From the NCBI GenBank assembly GCA_965662565.1, contig CBFIHS010000002.1, positions 27,647-91,646 on the forward strand: a stretch of DNA of 64,000 bases. Direction: 5' to 3'. The translations under genes and the position numbers were made by a program. Positions 9,122 through 17,831 of this stretch are shown in pieces. The notes below the pieces were generated by a model. That model saw nothing but the letters and a program-made list of their open reading frames with translations, was not told the DNA's origin and made no database searches. Every line of letters starts with the position of its first letter. The first letter of the stretch is position 1. The DNA comes from UBA5109 sp965662565. Lineage in GTDB: Bacteria; Pseudomonadota; Gammaproteobacteria; Pseudomonadales; Pseudohongiellaceae.

Positions 9122-9349
9122 ATGTCTGACAGTAGCCAACTGTCCGGAGCTTTACTGTTAAAGCTTGCAAGATATCGTATGCCTTTTGGAAAGTATGCGG
9201 ATAGCTTGTTAGTAGAAATTCCGGAAGAATACTACCTCTGGTTTGAAAAGAAAGGCTTTCCTAAAGGAGAATTAGGGCAGATTATGGCGATGATGCTTGA
9301 AATAAAAGCCAATGGCCTTGAGTACTTATTTGAGCCTTTAAAAAAATAA
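9122..9349 (+). CDS. DUF3820 family small protein
   Basis: A 75-residue protein with the MPFGKYADSLLVEIPEEYYLWF core typical in form of DUF3820, a small family sometimes annotated as a quorum-sensing-regulated virulence factor. The FGKY...L..P..YL.W pattern also occurs in exonuclease-associated small domains and suggests nucleic-acid-related work, but no activity is established. The gene follows the DUF938 methyltransferase by 12 nt and converges with the Dabb gene on the other strand. Confidence 0.8.
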   Translation: MSDSSQLSGALLLKLARYRMPFGKYADSLLVEIPEEYYLWFEKKGFPKGELGQIMAMMLEIKANGLEYLFEPLKK

Positions 9350-9351
9350 AT

Positions 9352-9379
9352 AGCCAACGAAAAATTCGTACTTGTTGGT
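9352..9379. terminator. Weak hairpin between convergent genes
   Basis: GCCAAC-like and GTTGG arms (9354-9358 and 9374-9378), with CGAA/TTCG nested inside, lie between the convergent DUF3820 and Dabb genes. The region is A+T rich on both sides but has no long T-run, so a bidirectional terminator is only possible. Confidence 0.35.
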
Positions 9380-9389
9380 ATTTAAATCT

Positions 9390-9680
9390 TTATTTATTGA
9401 AATCGATAGCACCGACTTTATCCACCAAAGGGTTGTTGAATTGTATAGCTGCAACATGCTCTGAATGTTTTTGGTAAGTTCGCAGTGTGTCCTCTGATTC
9501 AAAGCGCATGATAAGAATTAAGTCCCAACTGCGTTCTTCATGGAACTCATCCTGACCAATTTCTAAATCTAAGATCTCAGGAATCAGCTTTGGTAAAGCC
9601 AGCATTTTTTCACAGAATATTTGCACGTGGGATTCTGGGGTCCCAGTTTTGTACTTAATGAATACACAGTGCTGCAACAT
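9390..9680 (-). CDS. Dabb (stress-responsive alpha/beta barrel) domain protein
   Basis: The 96-residue protein begins MLQHCVFIKYKTGTPESHVQ and has WDLILIMRFESEDTLRTYQKH in the middle, then HVAAI; this is the layout of the Dabb ferredoxin-like dimeric barrel. Dabb proteins include small cyclases acting on polyketide-like substrates as well as stress proteins of unknown role. It lies 12 nt downstream of the FAD monooxygenase on the same strand and is very likely co-transcribed with it, which suggests that they act on the same substrate. That functional link is inference. Confidence 0.85.
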   Translation of the reverse strand: MLQHCVFIKYKTGTPESHVQIFCEKMLALPKLIPEILDLEIGQDEFHEERSWDLILIMRFESEDTLRTYQKHSEHVAAIQFNNPLVDKVGAIDFNK

Positions 9681-9692
9681 TTTTAAAAAATC

Positions 9693-10988
9693 CTATTTAC
9701 TGTTCTTATTTAAGCTTATTGTTGGCTTAGCAGTGTTAAGTTGATTGATTGCAAAGCCTGCTGCCGCTTTGTAACGGCTCATCAATTCTTCACGTTCTTT
9801 GGCTGGGAATACTTCTTCAATATCATCAAAAACACCTCCGCAACGAGTGTCTAGTTCGTTAAGGATTACAAAGGGACCTGCGCCTCGATTGCGAAGCACA
9901 ACTGCAGAAATATCTTCACATAATTGTTGGTTATAAGAATCGAGGGCTTTATGGGAAATACCATTCTCAATCAAGTTTGCCCCTAGTACACGAGCATCGA
10001 CAATAGCTTGGCTGGCCCCATTAGAACCGGTGGGGTACATCACATGTGCTGCATCGCCCAGCAAGGCTACATTTCCATCGACCCAAGTAGAAATCGGATC
10101 ACGATCAATCATAGGGTACTCAAAAACTTCCTCAGCGCCACTCAATAAAGCTTGAATATCAATCCAGTCGTAATCCCAATCATTGAAATGATGGAGGAAA
10201 TCTTCAGTTTTGACTTGTTTGGTCCAATCTCCATTAGTCCAACCTTCTGAACTATCCATGGTGACTTCGGCAATCCAATTTATGGTTGCCAGGCCGGTTT
10301 CTGGATCTTCTGGAGATATAGGGTAGAAAACAATTCGATGTTGATGAGTTCCTAGGCCAACAAAAGAGGCTCCAGTTCTAATAGGTTTGGCTTGTGTCGT
10401 GCCGCGCCACATTAGAGCACCACCCCAATGAATAGGCGGTTGTTGAGGATGCATTTGTTGGCGAACAGCGGAATGTAAACCGTCAGCCGCCATTAATAAT
10501 GACCCGGTGAACTCTAGCTGTTTACCATGACTTGTTGTTACTTCTACGATAACGCCAGTTTCAGTATTATGGTAAGCGTTTACTTTGTGGTCAGTCTTGA
10601 TCGAATCTGGGCCAAGGCGCTCTATTACTATTCGATATAAGAGCATTTGCAGTTCGCCGCGATGAACTGAGTATTGTGGCCAATTATAACCAGCGTCTAG
10701 ACCTCTTGGTTCGGAGTAGACATCTTTGCCATTTAAACCGACTAAAGCCCATTCTTTGGTTTGTATGCCGATGGCATCAAGCATTTCTTGACCAATGCCT
10801 AAGTCGTAGAGTTCACGTACTGCATTGGGTTGCAGATTGATGCCTACACCCATAGGTTTTAATTCTGGAACAGACTCGAAAACCACACAAGGCACTCCAA
10901 TCTGGTGAAGGGTCAATGCTAGGCTTAAACCGCCAATTCCCCCTCCAGCAATTAAAACAGGGGCTTGTGTAGTCTCAGAAGATTTCAT
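9693..10988 (-). CDS. FAD-dependent aromatic monooxygenase (PhzS/salicylate hydroxylase-like)
   Basis: A 431-residue class A flavoprotein monooxygenase. It has the N-terminal Rossmann motif VLIAGGGIGGLSLAL (residues ~11-25), an acidic residue ending the second strand (VVFES), the middle AADGLHSAVR (DG motif) and the C-terminal FAD motif VALLGDAAHVMYPTGSNG. The early MGVGINLQPNAV segment and overall length resemble the PhzS-like flavin-dependent oxidoreductases, which hydroxylate electron-rich aromatic acids using NAD(P)H and O2. There is no signal peptide. The downstream Dabb gene, 12 nt away, suggests a two-gene unit. The substrate cannot be read from the sequence, and no other aromatic-degradation or pigment genes are nearby. 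Confidence 0.87.
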   Translation of the reverse strand: MKSSETTQAPVLIAGGGIGGLSLALTLHQIGVPCVVFESVPELKPMGVGINLQPNAVRELYDLGIGQEMLDAIGIQTKEWALVGLNGKDVYSEPRGLDAGYNWPQYSVHRGELQMLLYRIVIERLGPDSIKTDHKVNAYHNTETGVIVEVTTSHGKQLEFTGSLLMAADGLHSAVRQQMHPQQPPIHWGGALMWRGTTQAKPIRTGASFVGLGTHQHRIVFYPISPEDPETGLATINWIAEVTMDSSEGWTNGDWTKQVKTEDFLHHFNDWDYDWIDIQALLSGAEEVFEYPMIDRDPISTWVDGNVALLGDAAHVMYPTGSNGASQAIVDARVLGANLIENGISHKALDSYNQQLCEDISAVVLRNRGAGPFVILNELDTRCGGVFDDIEEVFPAKEREELMSRYKAAAGFAINQLNTAKPTISLNKNSK

Positions 10989-11240
10989 GTTTTTTGAAGT
11001 ACTAAAGTAATAAAGCGCGCAATTATCCCTGACTAAACAGAGGACTACAATATCAAAGCTTTAGCTTTGCTTGTGGAGCTTATGAGCTTAAGTATGTGTA
11101 AACTAAAAAGCCTTTTTGTTATATAGTGTTATCTGTTAATGAGACATGCAGCATGTTTGAAAACCGTTCTCATGCTCAAGAGAAATGTTGCTAAATTTTT
11201 TATACAAAGTATTTAAACTAACTTAGGGTCTTCTCTAACT

Positions 11241-11483
11241 ATGAAAATATATGGTCGAGCTCAGAATAATGAAGAAGAGTTAAATAATCTTGTTGAAGCA
11301 AGCTTTGTTGCTGACCCCTCAGCTTTACGTGACTTAGCGTCATTTCTGTATCGCTGTGCTGATGCAATTGAAGAGGAAGGCGAAGCTTGGGAAAATGAAA
11401 ATTTTGAAAGCAACGAAGTAAGCTGCCCAGATGTTGTGGTGTTCAATCCTTATGTGGTTGAGGGCAGCTTAAGTGATGAATAA
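11241..11483 (+). CDS. Imm32-like small acidic protein (orphan)
   Basis: An 80-residue acidic protein. Its VEASFVADPSALRDLASFLYRCADAIEEEG stretch resembles the conserved LxEVTLVADPxxLRxxAxFL segment of immunity protein family Imm32, and the end PDVVVFNPYVV also fits. Imm32 members are predicted to neutralise polymorphic toxins, but many occur without one. No toxin, Rhs/CdiA or type VI gene is near: neighbours are the FAD monooxygenase (divergent) and a glutathione transferase. It may be an orphan immunity gene or a domesticated regulator. The ATG has no strong RBS. The family assignment is from memory of the motif and is moderate. Confidence 0.6.
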   Translation: MKIYGRAQNNEEELNNLVEASFVADPSALRDLASFLYRCADAIEEEGEAWENENFESNEVSCPDVVVFNPYVVEGSLSDE

Positions 11484-11568
11484 TTTCGGGCTAGCTAACG
11501 ATTAAATTAGCTTGGTAGTCCTGTTATCAAGAGGCATTCTTTTGGGATTAGGGTTTTAGACAAACTTC

Positions 11569-12198
11569 ATGAGTACTCAAACTTTACCGTTACTTTTTAG
11601 TTTTAGACGCTGTCCTTACGCTATTCGTGCAAGAATGGCGATTTTTTCTGCTGTTATAAAAGTTGATATACATGAAGTTTCTTTAAAAAATAAACCTCAA
11701 GCAATGCTAGAAGCCTCTAGCAAGGGAACAGTTCCGGTGCTTTGTCTTGAAGACAAAGTCATTGATGAAAGTTTGGATATCATGCTGTGGGCGCTTACTA
11801 TTAACGATCCAGATGCATGGTATTCTTCTTACTCTGAAGCTGAAAAAAATCGGGGATTCGCTTTAATAGATTTGAATGATAATGGGTTTAAACCTTGCTT
11901 GGATAAATACAAATACGCTGACCGTTTTCCAGAATATTCTGCTGAATATTATCGACAGCAATGTGATTCTTTTTTAAAGCAATTAAACACTCGGCTCGAA
12001 GCCAGCGAATACTTACTTGGTAAAAACCTTAGCTTCGCTGACATCGCCATTTTTCCATTCGTTAGACAGTTTTCCATGGTCGATAAAGCTTGGTTTGATC
12101 AGAGTCAATATAGCTATTTGAGGGGCTGGTTAAATACCTTAATCTCGTCACTACTTTTTACACAAGTAATGGCAAAAAAAACCGAACTGGCTAAATAG
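11569..12198 (+). CDS. Glutathione S-transferase family protein
   Basis: The 209-residue protein has an N-terminal thioredoxin-like domain with SFRRCPYAIRARMAI, where the Cys of CPYAxRAR is the likely catalytic or mixed-disulfide residue, then GTVPVL and ESLDIMLW at the glutathione gamma-glutamyl site. A helical C-terminal domain follows, including LLGKNLSFADIAIFPFVRQF. Such Cys-type GSTs usually catalyse thiol transfer or reduction of glutathionyl conjugates. It is cytoplasmic and monocistronic as far as can be seen, between the Imm32-like gene and a PepSY membrane protein. Confidence 0.88.
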   Translation: MSTQTLPLLFSFRRCPYAIRARMAIFSAVIKVDIHEVSLKNKPQAMLEASSKGTVPVLCLEDKVIDESLDIMLWALTINDPDAWYSSYSEAEKNRGFALIDLNDNGFKPCLDKYKYADRFPEYSAEYYRQQCDSFLKQLNTRLEASEYLLGKNLSFADIAIFPFVRQFSMVDKAWFDQSQYSYLRGWLNTLISSLLFTQVMAKKTELAK

Positions 12199-12304
12199 TT
12201 CGAACACTTAGAAGCTTGTAAATGAGTTTTTAGGTGCTTTTGTAAGCAAAACGTCCGCGTATTTTTTTAATAATAAAAAGCTGGCTAAATTAAATAATAA
12301 AAAT

Positions 12305-13279
12305 ATGAACCAAGATCATTCCTTAACTCTAAAAGAGCACTGGCTTAAGCATCCTCAGCGCCTTCGGTTTCGAAAGTTTCTTTTCCATGTTCACTTATGG
12401 TCGGGTATAAGTTTGGGGCTTTATATTTTTTTTATTAGTTTGACCGGAAGTGTTTTGGTTTATCGCAATGAACTCTATGTTGCGACTACACCAAATCCAA
12501 TCATTGCGCCAATTGATTCAGCTCTTGCTTTAAGTGAAGAAGCTTTGCTTGAAGCTGTATTGCTTGTGCATCCGGGCTATGAGCTCACTCGCACAAGCCG
12601 AGCTAGAAATGATGATAGAGCTGTTGAAGTTTGGTTACAAAATGAAGATAAAACCCTGCGTCGCTTTTTTGATCCTCGTACAGGTCAAGATATTGGCAGT
12701 GCAGAAAGAAAGGCACAAACAATGGTCCTAAAATTAATTGAATTGCATGAAAGTTTTTTATTGGGGGAAAAGGGCAGAATCGTTAATGGCTTCGGTGCCT
12801 TATTTGTTCTTTTAATTGTTTTTACCGGACTCGTAATTTGGTGGCCAGGAATAAAACGTTGGCGACTTAGCCTCAGATTTCGTCGGGGTATCGGCTGGAA
12901 GCGCCAGATTTGGGATATCCATAGTATGGTTGGGATTTGGAGTGCCTTGGCCATACTGGTCTTTGCGCTTAGTGGTGCCTACCTTTGCTTTCCAAATACT
13001 TTCCATGATTTTGCTGATCGTATACAGCCTATTACTGACACGAATATTGGTGAACGATTTGTTGATAAGGCTCTTTATTGGCTTGCCTTTTTACATTTTG
13101 GTCGCATCAACGGAATAGGTATTCTTTGTAGTGGCCCCGGTATCTGTGATCAATCTGTTAAGGCTGTTTGGGCCGTTTTTGGCTTAGCGCCTGCAGCGAT
13201 GTTTTTGACCGGGGCTACAATGTGGTGGAACAGAGTTCTGTCTCATTGGCTGAAACCGAGAGTTAAATCAGAACACTGA
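12305..13279 (+). CDS. PepSY-associated transmembrane protein
   Basis: A 324-residue inner-membrane protein. After the cytoplasmic start HPQRLRFRKFLFHVHLWSG it has a transmembrane helix (~38-60), a periplasmic loop with a PepSY-like region (~65-145), then further helices around IVNGFGALFVLLIVFTGLVIWW and WDIHSMVGIWSALAILVFAL and near the C-terminus. The conserved His residues at the helix starts (HVHLWSG, IHSMVG) are typical of the PepSY_TM family, often annotated as iron-regulated membrane proteins or ferric-siderophore reductases. No TonB receptor or clear Fur box lies beside it, so a role in iron reduction is only a family-based suggestion. Confidence 0.85.
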   Translation: MNQDHSLTLKEHWLKHPQRLRFRKFLFHVHLWSGISLGLYIFFISLTGSVLVYRNELYVATTPNPIIAPIDSALALSEEALLEAVLLVHPGYELTRTSRARNDDRAVEVWLQNEDKTLRRFFDPRTGQDIGSAERKAQTMVLKLIELHESFLLGEKGRIVNGFGALFVLLIVFTGLVIWWPGIKRWRLSLRFRRGIGWKRQIWDIHSMVGIWSALAILVFALSGAYLCFPNTFHDFADRIQPITDTNIGERFVDKALYWLAFLHFGRINGIGILCSGPGICDQSVKAVWAVFGLAPAAMFLTGATMWWNRVLSHWLKPRVKSEH

Positions 13280-13417
13280 TTACTCATTTTGGCTTCATTC
13301 ATATGGAAATTATTACCGAGTTTTTAGCTTTTTATTGGTCTTTGGGATATTCGTCATACTTCAGATAGACTACTGATAAATAATAATATTTTCAGAATTA
13401 TTCTCTAAGGGGGAGAA

Positions 13418-14479
13418 ATGAAATCATCTATAGCTCTAGTTTTTTTATTGATATGTGCAATAAGCAATGCTCAAACTAACATCCCAGAAATACCGTTTGA
13501 GTCAATACCTAATTTTTTAAGAACAACTCCAGACAGAAATTTTGGTGAGATTTTAGGCGTAGCAATTAATTCACGTGGACATATTGTGGTTTTGAACCAC
13601 CCCGGTAGTGCCAACTTTGGGCCAATTTGGTCTAACACTTCTACAGAGTTACTTGAGTATGATGCTAGCGGTAACTTCTTGCGTGAGATTGGCAAGGGGG
13701 TCTATGGCCTAGCTTATGCGCATCAGGTTGTGTTCGACGAAGACGATAATTTATGGGTGGTCGACAAAGCAGCTAATACTGTAATTAAATTTGATCCAGA
13801 AGGTTTTGTCGTGATGAATCTTGGGAGAAGGGAGGAAGGCTATCATGGTGATGTCGTGTTACCCGAACCTTCAGAAGCAGTAGTCACTCTCGGTGGGCGC
13901 TTTGGTGGACCAACCGCTGTTGACTGGGATAAAGAGGGTAATATCTATGTTAGTGATGGTTATGTGAATTCACGTGTAGCCAAGTTCGATCAGCATGGCA
14001 ATTTCCTTAAAGACTGGGGCTCTTTTGGCTCTGAGCCAGGACAGTTCAATTTGCCGCATGCATTGCTTATAGATAATGAAGATAATATTTTCGTAGCTGA
14101 CCGTGATAATGCTCGAATTCAGGTTTTTGATACTGATGGTAATCTTAAAAACATCATTACTCTGGATGTTCCTTACCCAGCTGATTATCAGCCGTTGTGG
14201 ACAGCAATTGATGCCAATGTTAAATCCTCTTTAAGTCTTCAACCTTGGGCGATGTGTATTACTGAAACTTTTCCTCAGTATATCTTTGTTGCTGATCCCG
14301 AGCCTGGCCGTATTTATAAGATGACAACTGATGGCACTATCGTAGGTTGGTTTGGAAGTGCAGGACGACAATTAGGCCAATTCAACTGGGTGCATGGCAT
14401 GGCATGTCCAACAGAGGATGAGCTCATAGTTGCTGATATGAATAATTGGAGGGTTCAGAAACTTATTTTGGGGGAATAA
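13418..14479 (+). CDS. Secreted NHL-repeat six-bladed beta-propeller protein
   Basis: A 353-residue protein with a signal peptide (MKSSIALVFLLICAISNAQ) and repeated NHL-type blades: GHIVVLNHPG, DNLWVVDKAANTVIKFDPEG, GNIYVSDGYVNSRVAKFD, DNIFVADRDNARIQVFD and ELIVADMNNWRVQKL. The arrangement is like the peptidylglycine alpha-amidating lyase-type propellers found in many bacteria. Whether it is an enzyme or a binding propeller is unknown. A good RBS (AAGGGGGAG) precedes the ATG. It is monocistronic and ends 26 nt before the converging tRNA-Leu gene. Confidence 0.85.
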   Translation: MKSSIALVFLLICAISNAQTNIPEIPFESIPNFLRTTPDRNFGEILGVAINSRGHIVVLNHPGSANFGPIWSNTSTELLEYDASGNFLREIGKGVYGLAYAHQVVFDEDDNLWVVDKAANTVIKFDPEGFVVMNLGRREEGYHGDVVLPEPSEAVVTLGGRFGGPTAVDWDKEGNIYVSDGYVNSRVAKFDQHGNFLKDWGSFGSEPGQFNLPHALLIDNEDNIFVADRDNARIQVFDTDGNLKNIITLDVPYPADYQPLWTAIDANVKSSLSLQPWAMCITETFPQYIFVADPEPGRIYKMTTDGTIVGWFGSAGRQLGQFNWVHGMACPTEDELIVADMNNWRVQKLILGE

Positions 14480-14505
14480 AGAATCTAAGATAAGACAAAA
14501 AGTAA

Positions 14506-14590
14506 TGGTGCGGACGGAGAGACTTGAACTCTCACACCTTTCGATACTAGAACCTAAATCTAGCGCGTCTACCAATTCCGCCACGTCCGC
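14506..14590 (-). tRNA. tRNA-Leu (anticodon UAG)
   Basis: On the minus strand an 85-nt tRNA reads from GCGGACG (acceptor) through GGCGGAATTGGTAGACGC (D arm), the anticodon loop TTTAGGT with anticodon TAG, a long class II variable arm, GAGTTCAAGTCTC (T arm), CGTCCGC and the discriminator A. The 3' CCA is encoded (14506-14508). The acceptor arms pair perfectly. The sequence closely resembles E. coli tRNA-Leu(UAG). Confidence 0.97.
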
Positions 14591-14601
14591 ACAGGCCGCG
14601 T

Positions 14602-14629
14602 ATTATACCTGTTAATCCGCTCGTAGCAA
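14602..14629 (-). promoter_or_regulatory. Sigma-70 promoter of tRNA-Leu
   Basis: On the minus strand TTGCTA (14624-14629) and a perfect TATAAT (14602-14607) are 16 bp apart, 11 nt before the tRNA 5' end. The sequence after the -10 box is GC-rich (ACGCGGC), as in stringently controlled stable-RNA promoters. The -35 box lies inside the last codons of ybbP, so the tRNA promoter overlaps the 3' end of that gene. Confidence 0.7.
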
Positions 14630-17158
14630 TTGTAAAGGCTTCTGTTTTAGCACAGAAATTGTTGCAACCAGTGCTGTAACGACACTTAAAGCCGAAATTG
14701 CAACAATACTGAAGGCACTAAGGCCCCAAGATAGGCGCCAAATGCTGTCAAAAACGAAGTAGGAAATACCAAAAGACATCAATAAACTCATGGCTACACC
14801 GGTGAAAGCAGCGAAAAAACCCAAAATGCCGAACTCAATCTGGATGATACTGCGAACATCGGCAAAATTAGCCCCCAGGATTTTTAATAGATTTATTTCC
14901 CAGAATCTGGATTTGACCTCATAACGAGCAATTGAAAACAAGACCACTAATCCAGCAAAGATAGACAAATAAGCCATAACCTTAATAGCCCAGCTAATTT
15001 GATCGGTTATATCTAGAATGCGAGCGACAATCTGGCCAACGTTTATTATCGAAATATTGGGTAGAGCATTAACCACAGCATTTTGAATGCCTAACTGCTC
15101 TTCGTCTGGAACACTGCTGACTGCAGCAATAAAGGTTTTGGGAGCCGGATCCAGAACTCCAGGCTGAAAAGAGATAAAGAAGTTAGGCTGGAAACTGTTC
15201 CAGTCTATTGAACGCAAATTAATGACCTTGCCAGTAATAGGAACGCTTTGGACATCAAAAGTAATAGTGTCGCCAATTCTAATTCCCATACGGTCGGCAT
15301 ACTCTTCTTCCAAAGAAATTGCGGGAAGCTCATCGGAATTAAAATCCCAAGGCCCATTCCACATTTCGCCAGCAACAAGTTCTTCAGAGGTTTTTAACTC
15401 ATCTTGGTAAGACAAGTTAACCATACGTCGCATCTGCATTTGTTCATCAGGGGTCTCTTCGAAACTTTCTACCGAGCCAGTATTTATAGATTCAATCCGA
15501 GCTCTTACTTGTGGTGATACAAAGGAAAGGCTGTGTCCATAATTTGCAAGAATGTCTTCAAGAGGTGTTAACTGATCCGGTTGTATGTCGAACATAAAGA
15601 AATCAGGCACAGATAAATCATCTGGTTGTGAGATTTCTTCTTGTAAGCCTTTCTCGATTTGTGGGATCAGATTGATTAATAATGAACCGAGGCCTATCGC
15701 GAGAAAACAGGAGATTGCGCCAAGTCGATTACGGCTCAAATTGCGTAGTGCCAACTTACGAGTCACGGAAGAGTTATTCGAAAAATTTCCGCAATGCTTA
15801 AGAATGACCCAAGCAATGGCGCCTAGAATAAAAATAGCCGTAAGAAAAGATCCAATAAAAATACTGCCAATCATAAGTGAGCTGGACTGCCAGATTGCCA
15901 AGAACCAGAACACAATTAAAATTGGTGCATAACTCATTATGTGTCGCTGCCAGTGTGAAATAGTTTTGTTAGGCTGTACTTTTTCATGAAAGAGGGCAAT
16001 CGGATGCAAGTCATAAATTTTTGACAAGATGGGCAAGCAGCAAATGACACTGCCTAAAGTACCTAAGAATAAAGCCAGAATAACCGAAGAAATTTCCATT
16101 TCATTTTGAAAGCCTCGCGGGAGAAAACTTTCAAATAACTGTGGCAAAACTGGCAAGGCTATGTAACCAATAATGCTGGCAATAATTGCGCTGAAAGCTC
16201 CGAGTGCCACAATTTGAATTAAGGTCATTAGATAGGCCTGTTTTGGTGTGCCACCGAGAGACATTAAGATAGCCATATCTTTAAAACGACTAGTAAAGAA
16301 AGAGCGGAATAAATAAGCGGCGCCAACTCCTGCTAAAAATAGAGCGATTAAGGCAATTAAACCAAGGTAGTCATTCATGTAGCCGAGGATACGTCCAAGG
16401 TCTTCGCTTTGTTCTTGATGGGTTGTCATGCTCATGCGTCGAGTGTCACCAAAGAGCTCCATTTCAGCGTCATTGAATTCCTCTTCCCAGGTACTCATAT
16501 CGACGTCTTCATTGAATTTGTAGAAGCGGGAATAGTTAATGCGACTGCCAAGCTGAATTAAGCCAGTGCTTTCAATTTGTTCTAAGCCCATATAAATAGC
16601 AGGGAAGTTAGACATAACTGAAATTGAGCTGCTCGGATCTGTGGTAATAATGTCTGAGATGGTGAAAGTTTTATCACCTATTTTCAGAGAATCGCCGATA
16701 TTTATATTCAGGCTTAGTATTAGATCTTGAACTACCCATATTGAATCATTGTTTAAAAGCTTTTGTCTGCTTTCACTATTTAGCAGACCATTCTCTTGCA
16801 ATATGAACTCGCCATATTGAGGATAATTCTCATCAATGCCTATGAGTTGGCTCATGCGAGAAGCACCAGGTCCAGCTACCATGGAGAGAAATGAAATTTG
16901 ATCCGAATATTCGTATTCAGTATTGAAAATATTGTCAGCGAGAGAAAATTCAGTATCCGTTAGCGGCTGGTTCGATGAGATCTGTGCATCAGCTGTTAGG
17001 ATAGCTCTGGAATTATTATTGAGGTGATCATCGATCGAATTTTTAAACGAATCTAAAGCAATAAAACCAATCAGACCGATCGACAGGTTTAAAATAAAAA
17101 ATAAACTAAAACGGAAATTATTTGTAATTTCCTTGTAAGCGAGCTTTAGCCACAACAT
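14612..17158 (-). CDS. ybbP: FtsX-like ABC transporter permease (YbbP type)
   Basis: An 848-residue permease with an N-terminal transmembrane helix, a large periplasmic domain (~50-255), a block of three helices (~260-400, including LIALIALFLAGVGAAYLFRSF), further helices, a second periplasmic domain (~500-700) and a final helix block ending LQLLRAD. This duplicated FtsX layout matches YbbP, partner of the ATPase YbbA. The complex is thought to work on envelope lipids or proteins with the lysophospholipase TesA, but its substrate is not settled. Its ATG overlaps the ybbA stop by one base (TAATG), indicating translational coupling. It is the last gene of a tesA-ybbA-ybbP operon. Confidence 0.85.
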   Translation of the reverse strand: MLWLKLAYKEITNNFRFSLFFILNLSIGLIGFIALDSFKNSIDDHLNNNSRAILTADAQISSNQPLTDTEFSLADNIFNTEYEYSDQISFLSMVAGPGASRMSQLIGIDENYPQYGEFILQENGLLNSESRQKLLNNDSIWVVQDLILSLNINIGDSLKIGDKTFTISDIITTDPSSSISVMSNFPAIYMGLEQIESTGLIQLGSRINYSRFYKFNEDVDMSTWEEEFNDAEMELFGDTRRMSMTTHQEQSEDLGRILGYMNDYLGLIALIALFLAGVGAAYLFRSFFTSRFKDMAILMSLGGTPKQAYLMTLIQIVALGAFSAIIASIIGYIALPVLPQLFESFLPRGFQNEMEISSVILALFLGTLGSVICCLPILSKIYDLHPIALFHEKVQPNKTISHWQRHIMSYAPILIVFWFLAIWQSSSLMIGSIFIGSFLTAIFILGAIAWVILKHCGNFSNNSSVTRKLALRNLSRNRLGAISCFLAIGLGSLLINLIPQIEKGLQEEISQPDDLSVPDFFMFDIQPDQLTPLEDILANYGHSLSFVSPQVRARIESINTGSVESFEETPDEQMQMRRMVNLSYQDELKTSEELVAGEMWNGPWDFNSDELPAISLEEEYADRMGIRIGDTITFDVQSVPITGKVINLRSIDWNSFQPNFFISFQPGVLDPAPKTFIAAVSSVPDEEQLGIQNAVVNALPNISIINVGQIVARILDITDQISWAIKVMAYLSIFAGLVVLFSIARYEVKSRFWEINLLKILGANFADVRSIIQIEFGILGFFAAFTGVAMSLLMSFGISYFVFDSIWRLSWGLSAFSIVAISALSVVTALVATISVLKQKPLQLLRAD

Positions 17159-17823
17159 TAGATGAACTTGCCTCCTTGCAGGCGAAGTTGACGGCTACAA
17201 CGTAGAGCTAACTCCTCATTATGGGTGACGAACAATAGAGTCATGTTGTGTTGTTTTACAAGATCAAAAATCATGTCACTGATGTGTTCGCCTGTAGCAT
17301 TATCTAAATTCCCGGTAGGCTCATCAGCAAGGAGTATGCTGGGCCTGACAACCATGGCGCGAGCGATAGCGACCCGTTGGCATTCCCCTCCACTTAGTTG
17401 GTGTGGGAAGTGATCCATACGATGAGCTAATCCAACCTGTTCTAAAGCTTCTTTGGCTTTTGTTGTTGCATCTTTATCTTTAAATAAATCCAGTGGCAAA
17501 GAAACGTTTTCGACGGCTGTAAGATGAGACATTAAATGAAATTGTTGAAAAATTATGCCAATGTTGAGGGCACGAAATTTCGCTAGCTCCTCTTCACTTA
17601 GTTCTTGCATATTCTTTTCATTCAAAATAATTTCGCCAGTACTCGGGCTATCTAATCCAGCTAATAGAGTTAGAAGCGTGGATTTACCACTGCCCGATTG
17701 CCCTAAGATTGCGACTGTTTCGCCTGCTTCCATTCCCATATTTAAATTCTTAAGAACTTCTATAGGAGTTTGGCCAGCAGCGGTTTGAAAGTTTTTACAC
17801 AGGTTTTTTACTTCAAGAATCAT
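17158..17823 (-). CDS. ybbA: ABC transporter ATPase (YbbA/LolD-type)
   Basis: A 221-residue ATPase with Walker A GQSGSGKSTLLTLLAG (residues ~41-56), the Q-loop in GIIFQQFHLM, signature LSGGECQRVAIARA, Walker B SILLADEPTGNLD and the switch His in VTHNEELA. The family is the LolD/MacB/YbbA group, which energises FtsX-like permeases. It lies between tesA, whose stop is 8 nt upstream, and ybbP, which overlaps its stop by one base, so it almost certainly forms a complex with YbbP. Confidence 0.93.
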   Translation of the reverse strand: MILEVKNLCKNFQTAAGQTPIEVLKNLNMGMEAGETVAILGQSGSGKSTLLTLLAGLDSPSTGEIILNEKNMQELSEEELAKFRALNIGIIFQQFHLMSHLTAVENVSLPLDLFKDKDATTKAKEALEQVGLAHRMDHFPHQLSGGECQRVAIARAMVVRPSILLADEPTGNLDNATGEHISDMIFDLVKQHNMTLLFVTHNEELALRCSRQLRLQGGKFI

Positions 17824-17831
17824 AAATTGTC

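Noticed and set aside
13280..13417. Fur-box-like AATAAT...ATTATT upstream of the NHL propeller gene
   Set aside because: It is too weak in such A+T-rich sequence and not placed at the PepSY gene where it would make sense.
14372..14584. Minus-strand 70-codon frame MAELVDALDLGSSIE...
   Set aside because: It is the translation of the tRNA-Leu gene and its flank, a well-known false ORF.
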